From Simmondsia chinensis (lineage: Eukaryota; Streptophyta; Magnoliopsida; Caryophyllales; Simmondsiaceae): a stretch of 64,000 bases of DNA. A program made the position numbers and the translations under genes. This document shows, one piece after another, positions 34,050-47,115 of the stretch. Where the stretch lies: assembly GCA_018398585.1 (NCBI GenBank), contig JAGTTD010000011.1, positions 13,941,346 through 14,005,345 on the forward strand, in the 5' to 3' direction. The notes below the pieces were generated by a model. That model did no database searches and was not told the DNA's origin. It saw nothing but the letters and a program-made list of their open reading frames with translations. Position 1 is the first letter of the stretch. The number at the start of each line of letters is the position of its first letter.

Positions 34050-36743
34050 AGTTGAGTCCTGATCTTAACTAAGGACTCTTCTATGGATGTTAATGTGTTG
34101 GTTGCTTCATTTAATTGTTGATCCGCTAAGATGGCTTCATCTTGAAGGGTCTGCTAATCATTTTAGGCTTCTGATGCTGGTTTTTTGAGCTTTCCAGCCC
34201 TTAATCCATGAAGGGTATGTTGGTGCCTAACAGATTTAACCTAACCCCTGAGCTGGCTCAACTATTGCTCCAAATGGTGGACATGATCCACTAGTCCCTT
34301 AATGCTCTTAGCTTATCGATTCTGGACATCTTTGGCTGCTTGAAGTTCTTCTAAAAGGAGCTGTAAGCCTCCTAGGCTAGTAGAGCGTCTAAGATCCCCA
34401 ATAGTAGCTTGACACTGCCACTTTTGTTGAAGGAGTGCTGGAACCTCTTGAGAAATGTTCATAAGCACCCTCTCCAGTGCCTTAAGCTCATTGGATTTAG
34501 GAGGTGCCACCTTGGGATCTTCTTTTAAGGCTTTCACAAGGGAAAGAGCTTCCTGGTATTTGGCTTCCTCAGCTCAAGAAAGAATAGCGAGATGAGCTAA
34601 CTCTCCTAGCCTTTGGAATCTTGGAGAGACATCTTGGTCCAGTTTCTAAAAGGTGAGTCTTCCACTTACTACTAGCTTTTCTAGAGGATATGAAAGCTTT
34701 GGTGACATAGGAGGAGTAGTCCTTGATGGTGTGACCTAATTGAAGCAACATTAGAAACATCAGAATTGAATTCAACTTTCGAATCAAGCCAATGTGTGAA
34801 AGGTGAATGCTCACATATGAAACTCTAGTTAGAGGTGCAGAAAGAGTTTTTGTTGGTCCCTCAACCATAGGGGCACCTTCCTCAGGAGGAACCTCTGAAA
34901 AGATGATACTTGTTTATCCGGACCAAGTCATGGTTTAGGTGGCAAGGATTCATAAACCAGAGTAAGAGGTCACACCTTCGTGAATCTCTTCAATGGTGAT
35001 TGAGGGCATCCCTAGAAGTAGGATTGGTGCTTGAATGAGTTCCTATCTTAAAGGAACCAAAGGAGGAGCTTCCCTTGGTAAATCACCCATGAGGGACTCC
35101 AAAATAGGAGTGATCAAATCCCTTCTTTCAGTAATGCTTGAGCAAGAGACTTAGTTTCCTTAGGAGACTCTGGAAAGTCTGGGACTTCCACTTTGATTGG
35201 ACCTGTTATTTCCTAGCATTATCCAAGGGTAAGTTAGGACAACCTTAGAAAGAATAATTAAGGAAAAAGCTAATATGGAAAGGCCAATACCTCTGGTTGA
35301 GAGACTATGGCTCTTCGTTTTCTCACTAGCTGTGAGAATGGCACTTCCTCTTGATCTTCTTCTTCTTGTTCAAGTGCTTGAGTGGCCCTAGTTGGAGGGG
35401 CAGGGGAAAACCTTTTCGTGGTTCTTTTCCTTGAGCTGCCAACCTCAAGGACTGGCATGATAGCTTATAGAGGAGATTCTTCCAAAAGCATCCTGGTAAA
35501 ACTCTGAGTAAATTAGGGAGTCTCTTGAGTAGCTGGAGTAGTAAAGAATATAGAACAAAGGTTAGCATTTGCTCAAGTCATCTGAGAACATTTTAAAGCT
35601 TCGGAGATGGTTCTTTACAAGAAGATGCTTTCCTTGTTGGAGCTTTCCTCATTCTGACCGGTTGGGCAACACTTGAGCTAGTATCTCCAAGCTCAAGAGA
35701 AGGCAAGAAAAACTACTTGGCGCATTTGACCTCAAAAGAAGATCAATAGGCTTGGAACCAAGCTGAAAAATGGGGTGTAACACATGGGGCATACATGCAG
35801 AGAACAGGGTACCCATAGGTTGACTTAATCATTAGGTTGGACTCATAAAGCTCTCTATATTGAGAGAGCAGAATTAGGGTCCTCTTAGTCCACCACATAT
35901 TCTTGGTCCTTATTCTTGGAAAAGAAATGTCCTAAACCATCCCAAATTGCCTAGTAAAAAAATCAAGGCCTGTAAGTCTCTACACCAGGATGATTATGGT
36001 GGTAGAAGAAAAGATCGTGAGGGCAAAAAATTGTCTGCTAGACTTAAACATTGATTTCTATAGAGACAACATGATGAAGGTTCAATTTCCTTAACCAAAC
36101 AAGACCAAGTTTTCTCTCCTATAATGGCGTCCACTGGACCCCTGACCAGCCTGGGGGGGGGGGGGGGGGGGGGGGGGGGGGTGGCGGTGTTGATGAGCTC
36201 CTCGAGAAATCTCACAAAGGACCACCCTAGAGGTAAGAGGACTTCCATGTGAGCAAACTTTGCCCCATAGCAGGTGACTGCATCACCTATGGGGACAAAA
36301 GGTCCTCTATGACAAAGCATGGGAAAGTAAGCTTAGGCCCACAATTGGACCAGCCATAAGGTCCTCATAATTGGAGCATAGTTCCTAACAATGATGTCCT
36401 TGAGGCAGTCATAAACCGGTGCCAAGTGCACTGGTCCTAGAGCCAAAAAACAGTACTAAAGGCCAGGTTCACCACAACCATGTTAAGAGATTTAAAAACG
36501 GTGTTAGAAGAGTTGGCGAAGAAAAACTTGTTCAATTAGAACAAGAGAAAACGAAACTTCTTCTTCCTTGGACCCTTGCTCATAGTTATGTCCTTCTGAA
36601 AGAAAGAAGTTGACACAGGTCTCGTAACTAGGGGGAAAAGAGGACATAATAAAAGAGTAAGCAAAGAGTTCAGCCTCTTTTGAAACAAAAGAATCTAGAG
36701 GCAATTAAGTCCCTCTTGGGGAAAGACCTGTTAAGGTTGCTAT
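34050..36743 (-). pseudogene. Antisense PMD-like ORF of the Tat element, 3' part
   Basis: Read on the minus strand from 36743 it starts ATLTGLSPRGT, fitting the LTGLP-type signature of plant mobile domain proteins. It continues with FPPSYETCVNFFL, GDAVTCYGAKFAHMEVLLPL and SFVRFLEELI. Further down are a basic segment (SSRKRTTKRFSPAP, 35440) and a C-terminal helical part (LVKALKEDPKVAPP-like, about 34530). Many stops and frameshifts are present. The C-terminal segment recurs at 63532-64000. Extra antisense frames downstream of pol are known in Tat-lineage elements, and PMD domains are known in plant transposons. The PMD assignment rests on a short motif and is moderate. Confidence 0.55.
36153..36181 (+). 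repeat. Poly-G tract, 29 bases
   Basis: A G homopolymer inside the antisense PMD-like frame, where it would encode a proline run right after the EELI segment. Confidence 0.9.
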
Positions 36744-39113
36744 TGTTGGGGGAAAAAATAACTCTGATGCTAGCTGTTAGGTTCATAGTTCTCAACTATG
36801 ATCACAACAAAAGGCACCTATTAGAGCACTTAGAGTAGAAGACTCTTATCTCTACCTAAGCTTCCGGTTGGAGAGTCACGCTTTGTGACACCTCATGTGC
36901 GAGAGCTCCCGGGAATTGGTTATCTCTATAAATCCCTTTGCTCTAATACGTGTTGTTGGAATGAATTTCAAAAATCCTCTCTAATTTCATAAAGTTTACG
37001 CAGTGGAAAGGGTTTAGAATTCATAATTCTAGACCTAGGGTTGATTTAAAATTCATAATTTTAAATCGACAGATTTCAATTCATAATTTTAATCTATAGA
37101 TCTAAATTCTTAATTTAGATATACAAGCCTTTTACTCTAATACATTCATAACAATACATAAACTTAAACATGCATAATAACAAATACGGTAAATAAATAG
37201 AAAAAGCGAAAACTAAAAGTAAAGTAAAGAAAACATGCCTGGAATTGCTCCAATATAAGAATACCAGAAAGAAAATAATCTTGAAAATCGAGACCCTGTG
37301 ATCTTCTACACAATGACCACGAGCTGCCCAGAGGATGGGCTCCAAAAAATATTAAACTAGGAAAAAAAACTGCAACCGAAAATTTTCTTCTCAATTAGGT
37401 CTCTGAAACAATTTCAGAAACCCTAAAAACATTTGTTTCAATTGAATGCCAAATCTTTGGAATAGGTACCCCTATTTATAGTAGTGTACCGTGATCTTCT
37501 ATGCAATGACCTCGAGCTGCCCGGAGGATGGGCTCTGAAATATATTAAACTAGGAAAGAAAAACTTCAATGGAAACTTTTCTTCCCAATTAGGTCACTGA
37601 AACAATTTCAGAAACCCTAAAAAAATTTATTTTAATTGAATGCCAAACCTCTGGAATAGGTACCCCTATTTATAGTAGTGTACCGGAGCGAAAAAAGTTG
37701 GGAAATCGATGTGGGAATTGCTTAGTTAAAAATGAAACGCACTGTTTCGTTCAAAAACAAAGTAAAACAACGCGTCTTAACGTCTGGAAAAATTTGCCTC
37801 TGTCTTGTTGTGGCACGCAGTGATTGGTCCACGCTCGAAGGTGAGGATCCTTCCCAGTGAGGCCCAGCGCTTGGTTAATCCGCGAATACGCGGATCGACC
37901 CTTGTGGGTATATATTTTGCATTTTTTTTTTTCTTTTATTTTTCACATGTAAAAATTCATCTTATGAATTTTAATTTTTATTCATCTCAAGAATAATGTT
38001 TGGCAAAATTAAATATACCCTTCTTATGGATAAATAATTCATCTCATAAATTCTTTAATATTTTTTCAATGGCAATAAATACAAAGGCTTGCGTAGGGAC
38101 CTCAGGGACAATTTTAATCTAGCTCCAAATTTGTTAAATTAATCATCTCATAAAATAATTCAATTACCATTTAATGAAACTTAATTCCCCTAAATAAATC
38201 CCACTGCTCTTTAGACTTTAATCATTTATTCGATATCTCCCTAATAGACTGTATTTATGACAACAACTCCTCCACTAGATTTCCATGACCAAAAATAGTT
38301 ATAACTACTATCACTATTTTTCGCAAAGCTTTTCCATGAGTTCCCGACTCTTTCCTTTTCGAATAATTCATTTATACTCGAACATATTCACAGTATAAAT
38401 TTCAAATATCAAACACATAGAACTTTGGCCAAAGATTTCAAATCATCCAAATGCTTGCAATTTAACCACGGGGACATCTATATCTCATAAGAGAATGTAG
38501 ATTCCGTATTAAATACCTGAACCTTGTCACACTTCACTCTGCTACCTATTGTACGTGGGAATTCAGTCATACGTTTAGACCTTACTTATAGTACACCAAT
38601 GTAACTAGCGCCCCATGCACAAGTCCAGAATACTCTCAGAATTTAGAGTTGTCGTTCCAACAGTACAACATGAATTACTCATTTCTGATAGAAGTTTAGA
38701 AACAAGCAACTCACGTAGTCTAACTCAGTGTCCCAATCTTATTAAACATACCAATGTAACACTTTTGGATTACCATCCACAGGACCAAGACAAGTCATCT
38801 AAAGTGTCACGTTATAGTCTTAGCATACAAGTGGTCCAAACTTGTCTTCGACTACGAGCCTTTCAAACAATAATCCATACATTTTGTTCTAAGTCTATAT
38901 GTGGGTTAATCTCATAAACCACTTAGAACAAACATATAAATTGTAGTCTAAGGACTATACCCATCTTATGGATATTTCCAAAAAGAAAATCACATTCAGT
39001 ATAAATGCTTGCTTACAGAAATTTAACAAGGAAACAACTGGAATTTCAATTTTATTCTTTAATAAAGTAATATTAACAGAATAAATCTAAATTTTAGGAC
39101 ACTATTTCTAACA
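36744..39113 (-). repeat. Copia 3' LTR (left copy), with internal 193-bp duplication
   Basis: About 2.37 kb against 2.02 kb for the right copy. The extra length comes from a 193-bp direct duplication (37298-37490 and 37491-37683) and from a block near 38830-38990 that the right copy lacks. The interior holds an AT-rich promoter-like region. Confidence 0.88.
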
Positions 39114-39239
39114 ATCTCCCACTTGTTCTAAATCCAATTTATTACAAACTTTATGCTCACCCCTTCTATGCATGAACCAAAGATCCACCGAGTCAAGGTC
39201 TTAGTAAAGTCAACTACTTTGTCTAAACCTACATGCCCT

Positions 39240-41690
39240 CTATGCAACTTCTGAAACTACAACGTATTTAACCTCTATGGTGAAGTCAGCAATACAATAC
39301 TGCTTGACATTCCTTCCACTAATGGCTCCTACTCCGAGGGTCAAGACATGCCCATATGTGGTACATCTAGCATCTCTATCTGACTGGAAGTCAAAATCTG
39401 TATAGCCAACAAGAACTAGCACATCAAATCCTTACAGCTGATAATACCCCTACATCATTCTTAATGAGTAGGATAAAGTCGAGATATAATACTAAGAAAG
39501 TAACTATTTTCTCTTGATGTCATTTGTACACATACGGTTCGTCAACCAATTGCTAAAAACCACAAGGCTTAATCACTTCATTGAATCTAATATTCGATGA
39601 GCATGATGCTTGCTTCAGTCCATACAAGGACTTCTTCAGTTTGCATACTACATGCTCCTGATTTTGCCAATGAAACTGTCTAGTTGCACCATACAGTTGT
39701 CTTTTTTAAGAAGACCATTCAAAAAGGGCCGTTTTGACTTCCATTTGCCGGATCTCACAATAAGCTGCAACGGATTAGGAGTACCCTTGTAGACTTTAGT
39801 ATGGCTACTAGTGAGAAGGTCTTATCATAATGAATTCCTTTCTTTTGGGTAAACCCACTTAGCAACCAGTCTTACCTTGAAGGTCTTTACCTTCCTGTCC
39901 ACTCCTCTTTTCCTTATTGTCGACTCATTTACAACCAATGAGTTTAATGCTAATAGACGCCTCTACAAGATTCCAGACCTGATTAGAACACATAGACCCT
40001 TTCTTAGTTTTTCATGGCTAAGACCCATTAGTCATCATCGTCTATAATTGTTTCATTGTAGCTGAGAGGATCATATTCAATATCATGGTTAACCATTAAG
40101 GCTCCTGCCATGAACCTGTCAGGTGTCCTGACAATCCTCCCGCTACACCTAGGTTCTCATGTACTTAAAACATTCTCAACCTTAACAGTAGGTGAATCTA
40201 ATTCATCTACTGTATGCCGGGTTTTGTCTAACTATTTAGAATTAGAGTCATTTTCTTTTAACTCCTCTAACATTATTCTATGTTTCTCTTTTGTAGTCTA
40301 CTATAAAATCCTCCTTTAAGAATTTCGCACTTGCATTTACTAAAAACGTCTTGTTCAAAAGAACTGTAGAAAAGACCATGCTCCTTTGGGACAACCCCAA
40401 AAAAAGATTGGTAAGGTAGCATGACTCATCATAGACCTTACCGTCTCTAACAATGTCTTACTCCTTCTTTGCAACACCATTCTACTGCGGTACACTCGGA
40501 GCAGAAAGCTAAGATCTCATCCCATTTTTAGTTAGGAAATCCAGAAACTCACCGAAAATATCTTCACCACCTCGATCTTATCGAAGTGACTTAAACCTGT
40601 TTACCTAATTGTTGCAACTTAGACTTTGTACACTTTGAACTTTTCAAAAGAGTCCAACTTATGTCTCATTAGGTAAACATATCTATACCTTGAGTAATCA
40701 TCAGTAAATATGATGAAATACTCATACCCACCACTTGCTTGAATATTCATTAGTCCACATACATATTTGTGAACTAGATCAAGTAAGTCACCAGCCTTGT
40801 TGCCTTTATTCTTAAAGACAGACTTGGTCACCTTTCATTTTATGCAGAATTCACAAACTGGTAATAACCTTAAGTCCAAAGCCTCTTTCAATCCATCTTT
40901 CACCAGTCTTTGGATCCTGTTCGAATTAGTGAGACCTAAACGTTGGTGCCATGTGTAGGCAATATCCCTTTCAAGGTGTTTTCTTTTAGGAGATCGAACA
41001 AATGAGCTTGTGTTAGAATGTTTTAAACAAATACGAGAGTATTAATCAATAAATGACACGAATAAACCATTTATACATGTATATTTTAGAAATTTATTTC
41101 TTGCATTAAAAGGTTCATAATCAAAATCAATTGAATAACTATTATTCATAAAACGAGATACATAAATTAAATTCCTGTGCAGAGTAGCTACAAATAAGCA
41201 ATCTTTTTAAACCAAAAACTCTAGCACTAAAGACTAAGTTAACATCTCCTACACTTAAGACCATTACTCTTGTACTATCCCTGACCATCAAGTATAACTC
41301 CCCATCATGCAGCCTCTTGGTTAGCCTGATCCACTGTAGCATATTACATACATGGTCAGTTGAACCTAAGTCCACACACCAGGAACCTGGTGGACTCTCA
41401 ACTGCGCATAACTCAAATAAGTGAGATATTAACATATCTTTACCTCATGGCTTAGTAGTCTTTCTAAGAAAAGAAGCTAAGTACTTAGTACAGTTTTTCA
41501 TATAGTGGCCAGTCTTCCCGCAAAAGAAACACTGTCTTTTTGCCGACTTCTTTATGGAGTTCGTTGCTACAATAGCAACCTTGCCCTTTCCATTCTTTCT
41601 GGTAGGTCCCTTGTGAGTAATAACTAAGTCTAATTTGGTTTTTCTAGGCAAAGTAATTTGGTCCAATGAGTTCATTATGCATTAGTAATC
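39240..41690 (-). pseudogene. pol: Copia gag-pol remnants
   Basis: From high to low coordinate: a CCHC knuckle (CFFCGKTGHYMKNC, about 41570-41525), a protease-like CVDLGSTDHVCN (about 41370), an integrase piece (YEYFIIFTDDYSRYRYVYLM, about 40730), RT fragments (KKSLYGLKQAS near 39620, and FLVLYLDFILLIKNDVG near 39470 where the usual YVDD is YLDF), and RNase H (VGYTDFDFQSD, about 39410). Most of the integrase core and of RT is deleted or unreadable, and stops are frequent. Lineage within Copia is uncertain. Confidence 0.85.
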
Positions 41691-42239
41691 AAGCGAAATT
41701 CACCAGTTGTATCCATTTCAAAATACTGTAAATGCAAACGTTAATGTAACTGTCTAACAAGAGTCATGTATAATGCAGCAATATCTATTCATTCAATTTA
41801 GTATACACAATAAGTCAGATATTCACCAAACTATACTATCATGTATACAATGATGACCCAAACACACCACTCCTTACTCCCTGACAGCGGGGTCGCACAA
41901 AACTAGTTCGGGTGAGAATTATACTCAATTAACATGTTTTCTAGTAACTCTTACTAAACATGATTAACTTACTACTTTACCTTAGTCTCTAACATAACAC
42001 AACAAAGCTCCTTGGGGAGGCTAATGCATCCTGCTAGTCGAGAGTAAACTATTACCTAAACCTCCATACAAATACACGTAATACTCCATGGTAGCATGGT
42101 CATATTGCGTCTTTGCATTTTGAGTTATCCCAATAGAAGTCTAACCCTGTAATCTGCAAACCGACATCCTCCGCAGGGAGGTCTATCAATTTACTATGCT
42201 GCTAAACCGATAATAGAGACCGTGAGGTTACAACAATTG
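41691..42239. other. Copia leader without recognised genes
   Basis: Lies between the gag start and the AT-rich repeats on the 5' side of the minus-strand element. I see no coding motif. Confidence 0.4.
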
Positions 42240-42682
42240 AAATCTCGCTTCCATTTGATTTTTATAAACTAGTGGTTTTTAATAAACTTGCATTTATAAT
42301 ATGGATTATCTCATAACCTCTTTAGAATCTCATTCTAAAAATTAACCAAAATTAATTAATCAGTTTATTCAAAATATTATCGTTTGACAACATTGATTAT
42401 CTCATAATCTTGCTTTAGAATCTCATTCTAAATTTATTCAATAAAATTAATTAATTAATTTTACTTTTAAAAATGGTACCATAAATTATCTCATAACCTA
42501 TACTTTCTATTCCATTCTAAAACTAAATAAATTAATATAAAATAATTTAATTTTTTCATTTAAAACTATACCAAAATTTAGATTATCTCATAATATATTT
42601 TTAGAATCTAATTCTAAATTTAAATTAATTAATCAAATTAATTTTATTTAAAAACAGTAGCGATTTAGAGCTTAGACTATCT
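42240..42682. repeat. AT-rich tandem repeats in the Copia leader, left block
   Basis: Diverged units of roughly 110-120 bp share ATTATCTCATAA and TTAGAATCTCATTCTAAA words and AATTAATTAAT spacers. The same units continue at 49196-49500 beyond the CACTA element, so one array was split by that insertion. Confidence 0.7.
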
Positions 42683-42860
42683 CACTACAAGAAAGCTGGC
42701 TTTTAACGGCCAAAAATAACGATCGAAATTTTCTTTTTGTCGTTAAAAGTGTATGTGTGGTGCCTAGTTGCGACGGGGCTAAAACACCATAGTTAAAGGG
42801 TGGTACATGTTGGGCTTATAATGACGAGCACTAAATAAGGTCGTTAATTTTTAAAAATTA
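42683..42860 (+). repeat. CACTA left subterminal repeats
   Basis: TTTAACGGCC, AATAACGATCG, GTCGTTAAAAG and AATGACGAGC words follow the terminal CACTACAAGAAA. They are sparser than on the right side. Confidence 0.6.
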
Positions 42861-43240
42861 GGTGCTTTTTTTAAAATTTATTATTGCCAAAAAATTTTTT
42901 TGTTCTCTTAAATTTTCTAATTGCCATTTTTCCCATCTATCTGTAATTCAAATTTGAGAATTAAATAATATCCCAATTAGTATATAACTCGATAGTTAAC
43001 TTTTTCAGTATACTTTAGTTGTACTTAAAAATTATTTATTAATATTTAATATACTAAAATATCATTTTTAAATTAAATAAAATAATTTTGGACAAAACCA
43101 AATTTCCCCACTCCTTCCCTCCTCACGCATTGTCACCCTCCTCTACCCCCTTTCGAAACCCTAAATCCCCAACCCTTAATCGAAGCGAAGCAAAGACGTG
43201 GAGAAGCCAAGCAAAGCGAAGCAGCAAAGCAGCAGAGCAG

Positions 43241-46200
43241 GTGATTTACAACCCTGATTCGGTTCTTTACTGTATTGAACGATTGTACCAAGATTTTGGA
43301 CGATTTTTTTGCTAGATTGACAAAGCTTCAAAGTGAATTTATCTTGATCATTGGTAGTTCGTGTTGTGTTTGCTGCATTAACAAATTAGTTGGTAGTTTG
43401 TGTTTTTTATAAGCCCATGTTTGTTTTTTCTTAATGATTAACAACCCTAATTCGCTTCTTCGCTGTATTGACCCACTATACCAAAATTTTGAATGATTTT
43501 TTGCTATATTGACAAAGCTTCAAAGTGAATTGGTCCCTTTTATGTTGGTAGTTCATGCTGTGTTCACTGAATTAACAAACTAGTTAATAGTTCGTGTTTG
43601 TTATAAGTCCATTTCTGTTGTTTGTTGGTGACTAACAACCTTAATTTAGTTCTTCGCTATACTGACCCACTATACCTAGATTTTGAATGATTTTCTGTTA
43701 GATTAACACAGCTTCAAAGCGAATTTGTCCCTTTTATGTTGGAAGTTTGTGTTATGTTCACTGAATTAAAAAATTAGTTAGTAGTTTGTGTTTGTTATAA
43801 GCCCATATCTGTTGTTTGTTAGTGATTAACAACCCTTATTTGGTTCTTCGCTATATTGACCCATTATACCTAGATTTTGAATGATTTTTTGCCATATTGG
43901 CAAAGCTTCAAAGCAAATTTGTCCCCTTTATGTTGGTAGTTCATGGTTTTTGACTAAATTAACGAATTAGTTGATAGTTCGTGTTTGTTATAAGATCATG
44001 TCCATTGATTGTTAGTGATTAACAACCATAATTCGTTTCTGTTCTATGCTGACCAACTATACCTAGATTTTGAACGTTTTTTTTGACAAATTGGCAAAGC
44101 TTCAAAGTGAATTTCTCCCTTTTATATTGGTAGTTCGTGTTGTGTTCACTGAAATAACAAATTAGTAGGTAGTTCATGTTTGTTTTTAGCCCATGTCTGT
44201 TGTTTGTTTGTGATTAATGGTCCTAATTCAGTTTCTCACTATATTGACCCATTATACCCTAATTTTGAAGGATTTTTTGCTGGACTGGCAAAGCTTCAAA
44301 GCGATTTTGTAAATTTTTACGTTGGTAGTTCGTGTTATATTCACTGAATTCACAAATTAGTTGGTAGTTCGTGCATGTTATAAGCCCATGTCTGCTGTTT
44401 ATAAGTGATTAACATTTGTAATTAGGTTCTTTGCTATGTTGATCCATTATACCCAGATTTTGAATGATTTTTTTTTTAATTGACAAAGCTTCAAAGCGAA
44501 TTTGCCCCTTTATGTCGGTAGAACGTGTTATGTTCATTGAATTCACAAATTAGTTGGTAGTTCATGCTTGTTGTAAGCCCATGTCAGTTATTTGTTAGTG
44601 ATTAAAAACCCTAATTCGGTTCTTTGCTATATTAACACATTGTACCCAGATTTTGGATGATTTTTTTGCTATGTTCACAAAGCTTCAAAGCGAATTTGTC
44701 CCTTTTATGTTGATAGTTTGTGTTATGTTCACTGAATTAACGAATTATTTAGTAGTTCATGTTTGTTATAAGCCCATTTATGTTGTTTGTTAGTGATTAA
44801 CACCCCTAAATCGGTTCTTTGCTATATTGACCAACTATACCCATATTTTGAATTATTTTTTGCTAGATAGACAAAGCTTTTAATCGAATTGTCCCTTTTA
44901 TGTAGGTAGTTCGTGTTATGTTGACTGAATTAACAAATTAGTTTGTAGTTCGTGTTTGTTGTAAGCACATGTCTGTTATTTGTTAATGATTAATAACCCT
45001 AATTCGGTTCTTCGCTATATTGACCCACTATACCCAGATTTTGAATGACTGTTTGCTAGATTGACAAACCTTCAAAGCGAATTTGTCCCTTTTATGTTGG
45101 TAGTTTGTGTTACTTTCACTAAATTAACAAATTAGTCGGTAGTTCGTGTTTGTTATGAGCCAATATCTGTTGTTTGTTAGTGACTAACAACCCTAATTTG
45201 GTTCTTTGCTATATTGTCCCACTATACCAAGATTTTGATTATTTTTTGCTAGATTGACGAAGCTTCAAACATAATTTGTCCCTTTTATGTTGCTAGTTTG
45301 TGTTATGTTCACTGAATTAACAAATTAGTTGATTTTTTTTATTTTTTATTTTTTAATAAGCCCATGTCTGTATTTTGTTAGTGATTAACAACCCTAATTC
45401 AGTTCCTTGCTATATTGACCCACTATGCCCAAATTTTGAATGATTTTTTGCTTGATTGACAAAGCTTCAAAGCGAATTTATCCCTTTTATGTTGGTAGTC
45501 CGTGTTATGTTCAATGAATTAACAAATTAGTTAGTAGTTCGTGTTTGTTATAAGCTCATTTATGTTGTTTGTTAGTGATTAACAGCCCTAAAATGGTTCT
45601 TCATTATATTGACCCACTATACCTAGATTTTGAATGGCTTTTTGCTCGATTGACAGAGCTTCAAATTGAAATTGTTCCTTTTTTGACGGTAGTTCATGTT
45701 ATGTTGACTGAACTAACAAATTAGTTGGTAGTTTGTGTTCGTTATAAGCCTATGTCTGTTATTTGTTAGTGATTAACAACCCCATTTTGGCTCTTCGCTA
45801 TATTGACCCACTATACCTAGATTTTGAATTATTGTTTCCTAGATTGATAAATCTTCAAAATGAATTTGTTCCTTTTGTGTTGGTAGTTTGTGTTATTTTT
45901 ACTGAATTTACAAATGTGTTGGTAGTTCGTGATTTTTGAAAGCCCATATATGTTGTTTGTTAGTGATTGACAACCGTAATTCGATTCTTCGCTATATCGA
46001 CCCGCTATACCAAGATTTTGAATTATTTTTTGCTAGATTGACGGAGCTTCAAACATAATTTGCCCTTTTATGTTGGTAGTTCGTGTTATGTTGATTGAAT
46101 TAACAAATTGGTTGTAAGTTTGTGTTTGCTATAAGCCCATGTCTGTCGTTTGTTAGTGATTAACAACCCTAATTCGGTTCTTTGCTATATTGACCCACTA

Positions 46201-47115
46201 TTCCCAGATTTTGAATGATTTTTTGCTTTATTGACAGTGCTTCAAAGCGAATGTGCCATTTTTATGTTGGTAGTTCGTGTTTTGTTCACCGAATTCACAA
46301 ATTAGTTGGTAGTTCGTATTTGTTATAAGCCCATGTCTGTTGTTTGTTAGTGATTAACAATCCTAATTTGGTTCTTTGCTATATTGACTTACTATACCCA
46401 GATTATGAATGATTTTTTGCTAGATTGACAAAGCTTGAAAGCAAATTTTTCCCTTTTATGTTGGTAGTTCGTGTTATGTTCACTAAATTAATAAATTAAT
46501 TAGTAGTTTGTGTTTGTTATAAGCCCATTTAAGTTGTTTGTTAATTATTAACAACCCTAATTCTGTTCTTCGCTATATTGACCTACTATACCCAAATTTT
46601 GAATGATGTTTTGCTAGATTGACAATGCTTGAAATCGAATTTGTCCCTTTTATATTGGTAGTTTGTGTTATGTTGACTAAATTAACAAATTAGTTGGTAG
46701 TTCGTGCTTGTTAAAAGCCCGCGTCTCTGTTTGTTAGTGATTAACAACCCTAATTCGGTTCTTCACTATATTGACCCGCTACACCTAGATTTTGAATGAT
46801 TGTTTGCTAGATTGACAACGCTTCCAATCAAATTTGTCCCTTTTATGTTGGTAGTTTGTGTTATTTTCACTTAATTAACAAATTAGTTGGTAGTTCGTGT
46901 TTGTTATAAGCTAGGGTCTGTTGTTTGTTAGTGATTAACAACCCTAATTTGGTTCTTCGCTATATTGACCCACTATACCTTGATTTTAAATATTTTTTGC
47001 ATGATTGACAAAGCGTCATACCGAATTTACCCCTTTTATGTTGGTAGTTTGTGTTATGTTTACTGAATTAACAAATTAGTTGGTAGTTCATATTTGCTAT
47101 AAGCCCATGTCTGTT
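43241..47115 (+). repeat. ~193-bp tandem array, about 20 units, inside the CACTA element
   Basis: Units are 193-194 bp by the spacing of GATTAACAACCCTAATTCGG (for example 43436, 43630, 43824, 44017). Each contains TTGACCCACTATACC, AAGCTTCAAAG, CCCTTTTATGTTGGTAGTTC and ACAAATTAGTTGGTAGTTCG. The first unit begins right at a possible splice donor, so the array may sit in an intron. Confidence 0.92.

Noticed and set aside
43088..43315. 75-codon frame at the start of the CACTA tandem array
   Set aside because: It runs through a leader-like segment and into the first repeat unit; more likely 5' UTR plus intron than protein.
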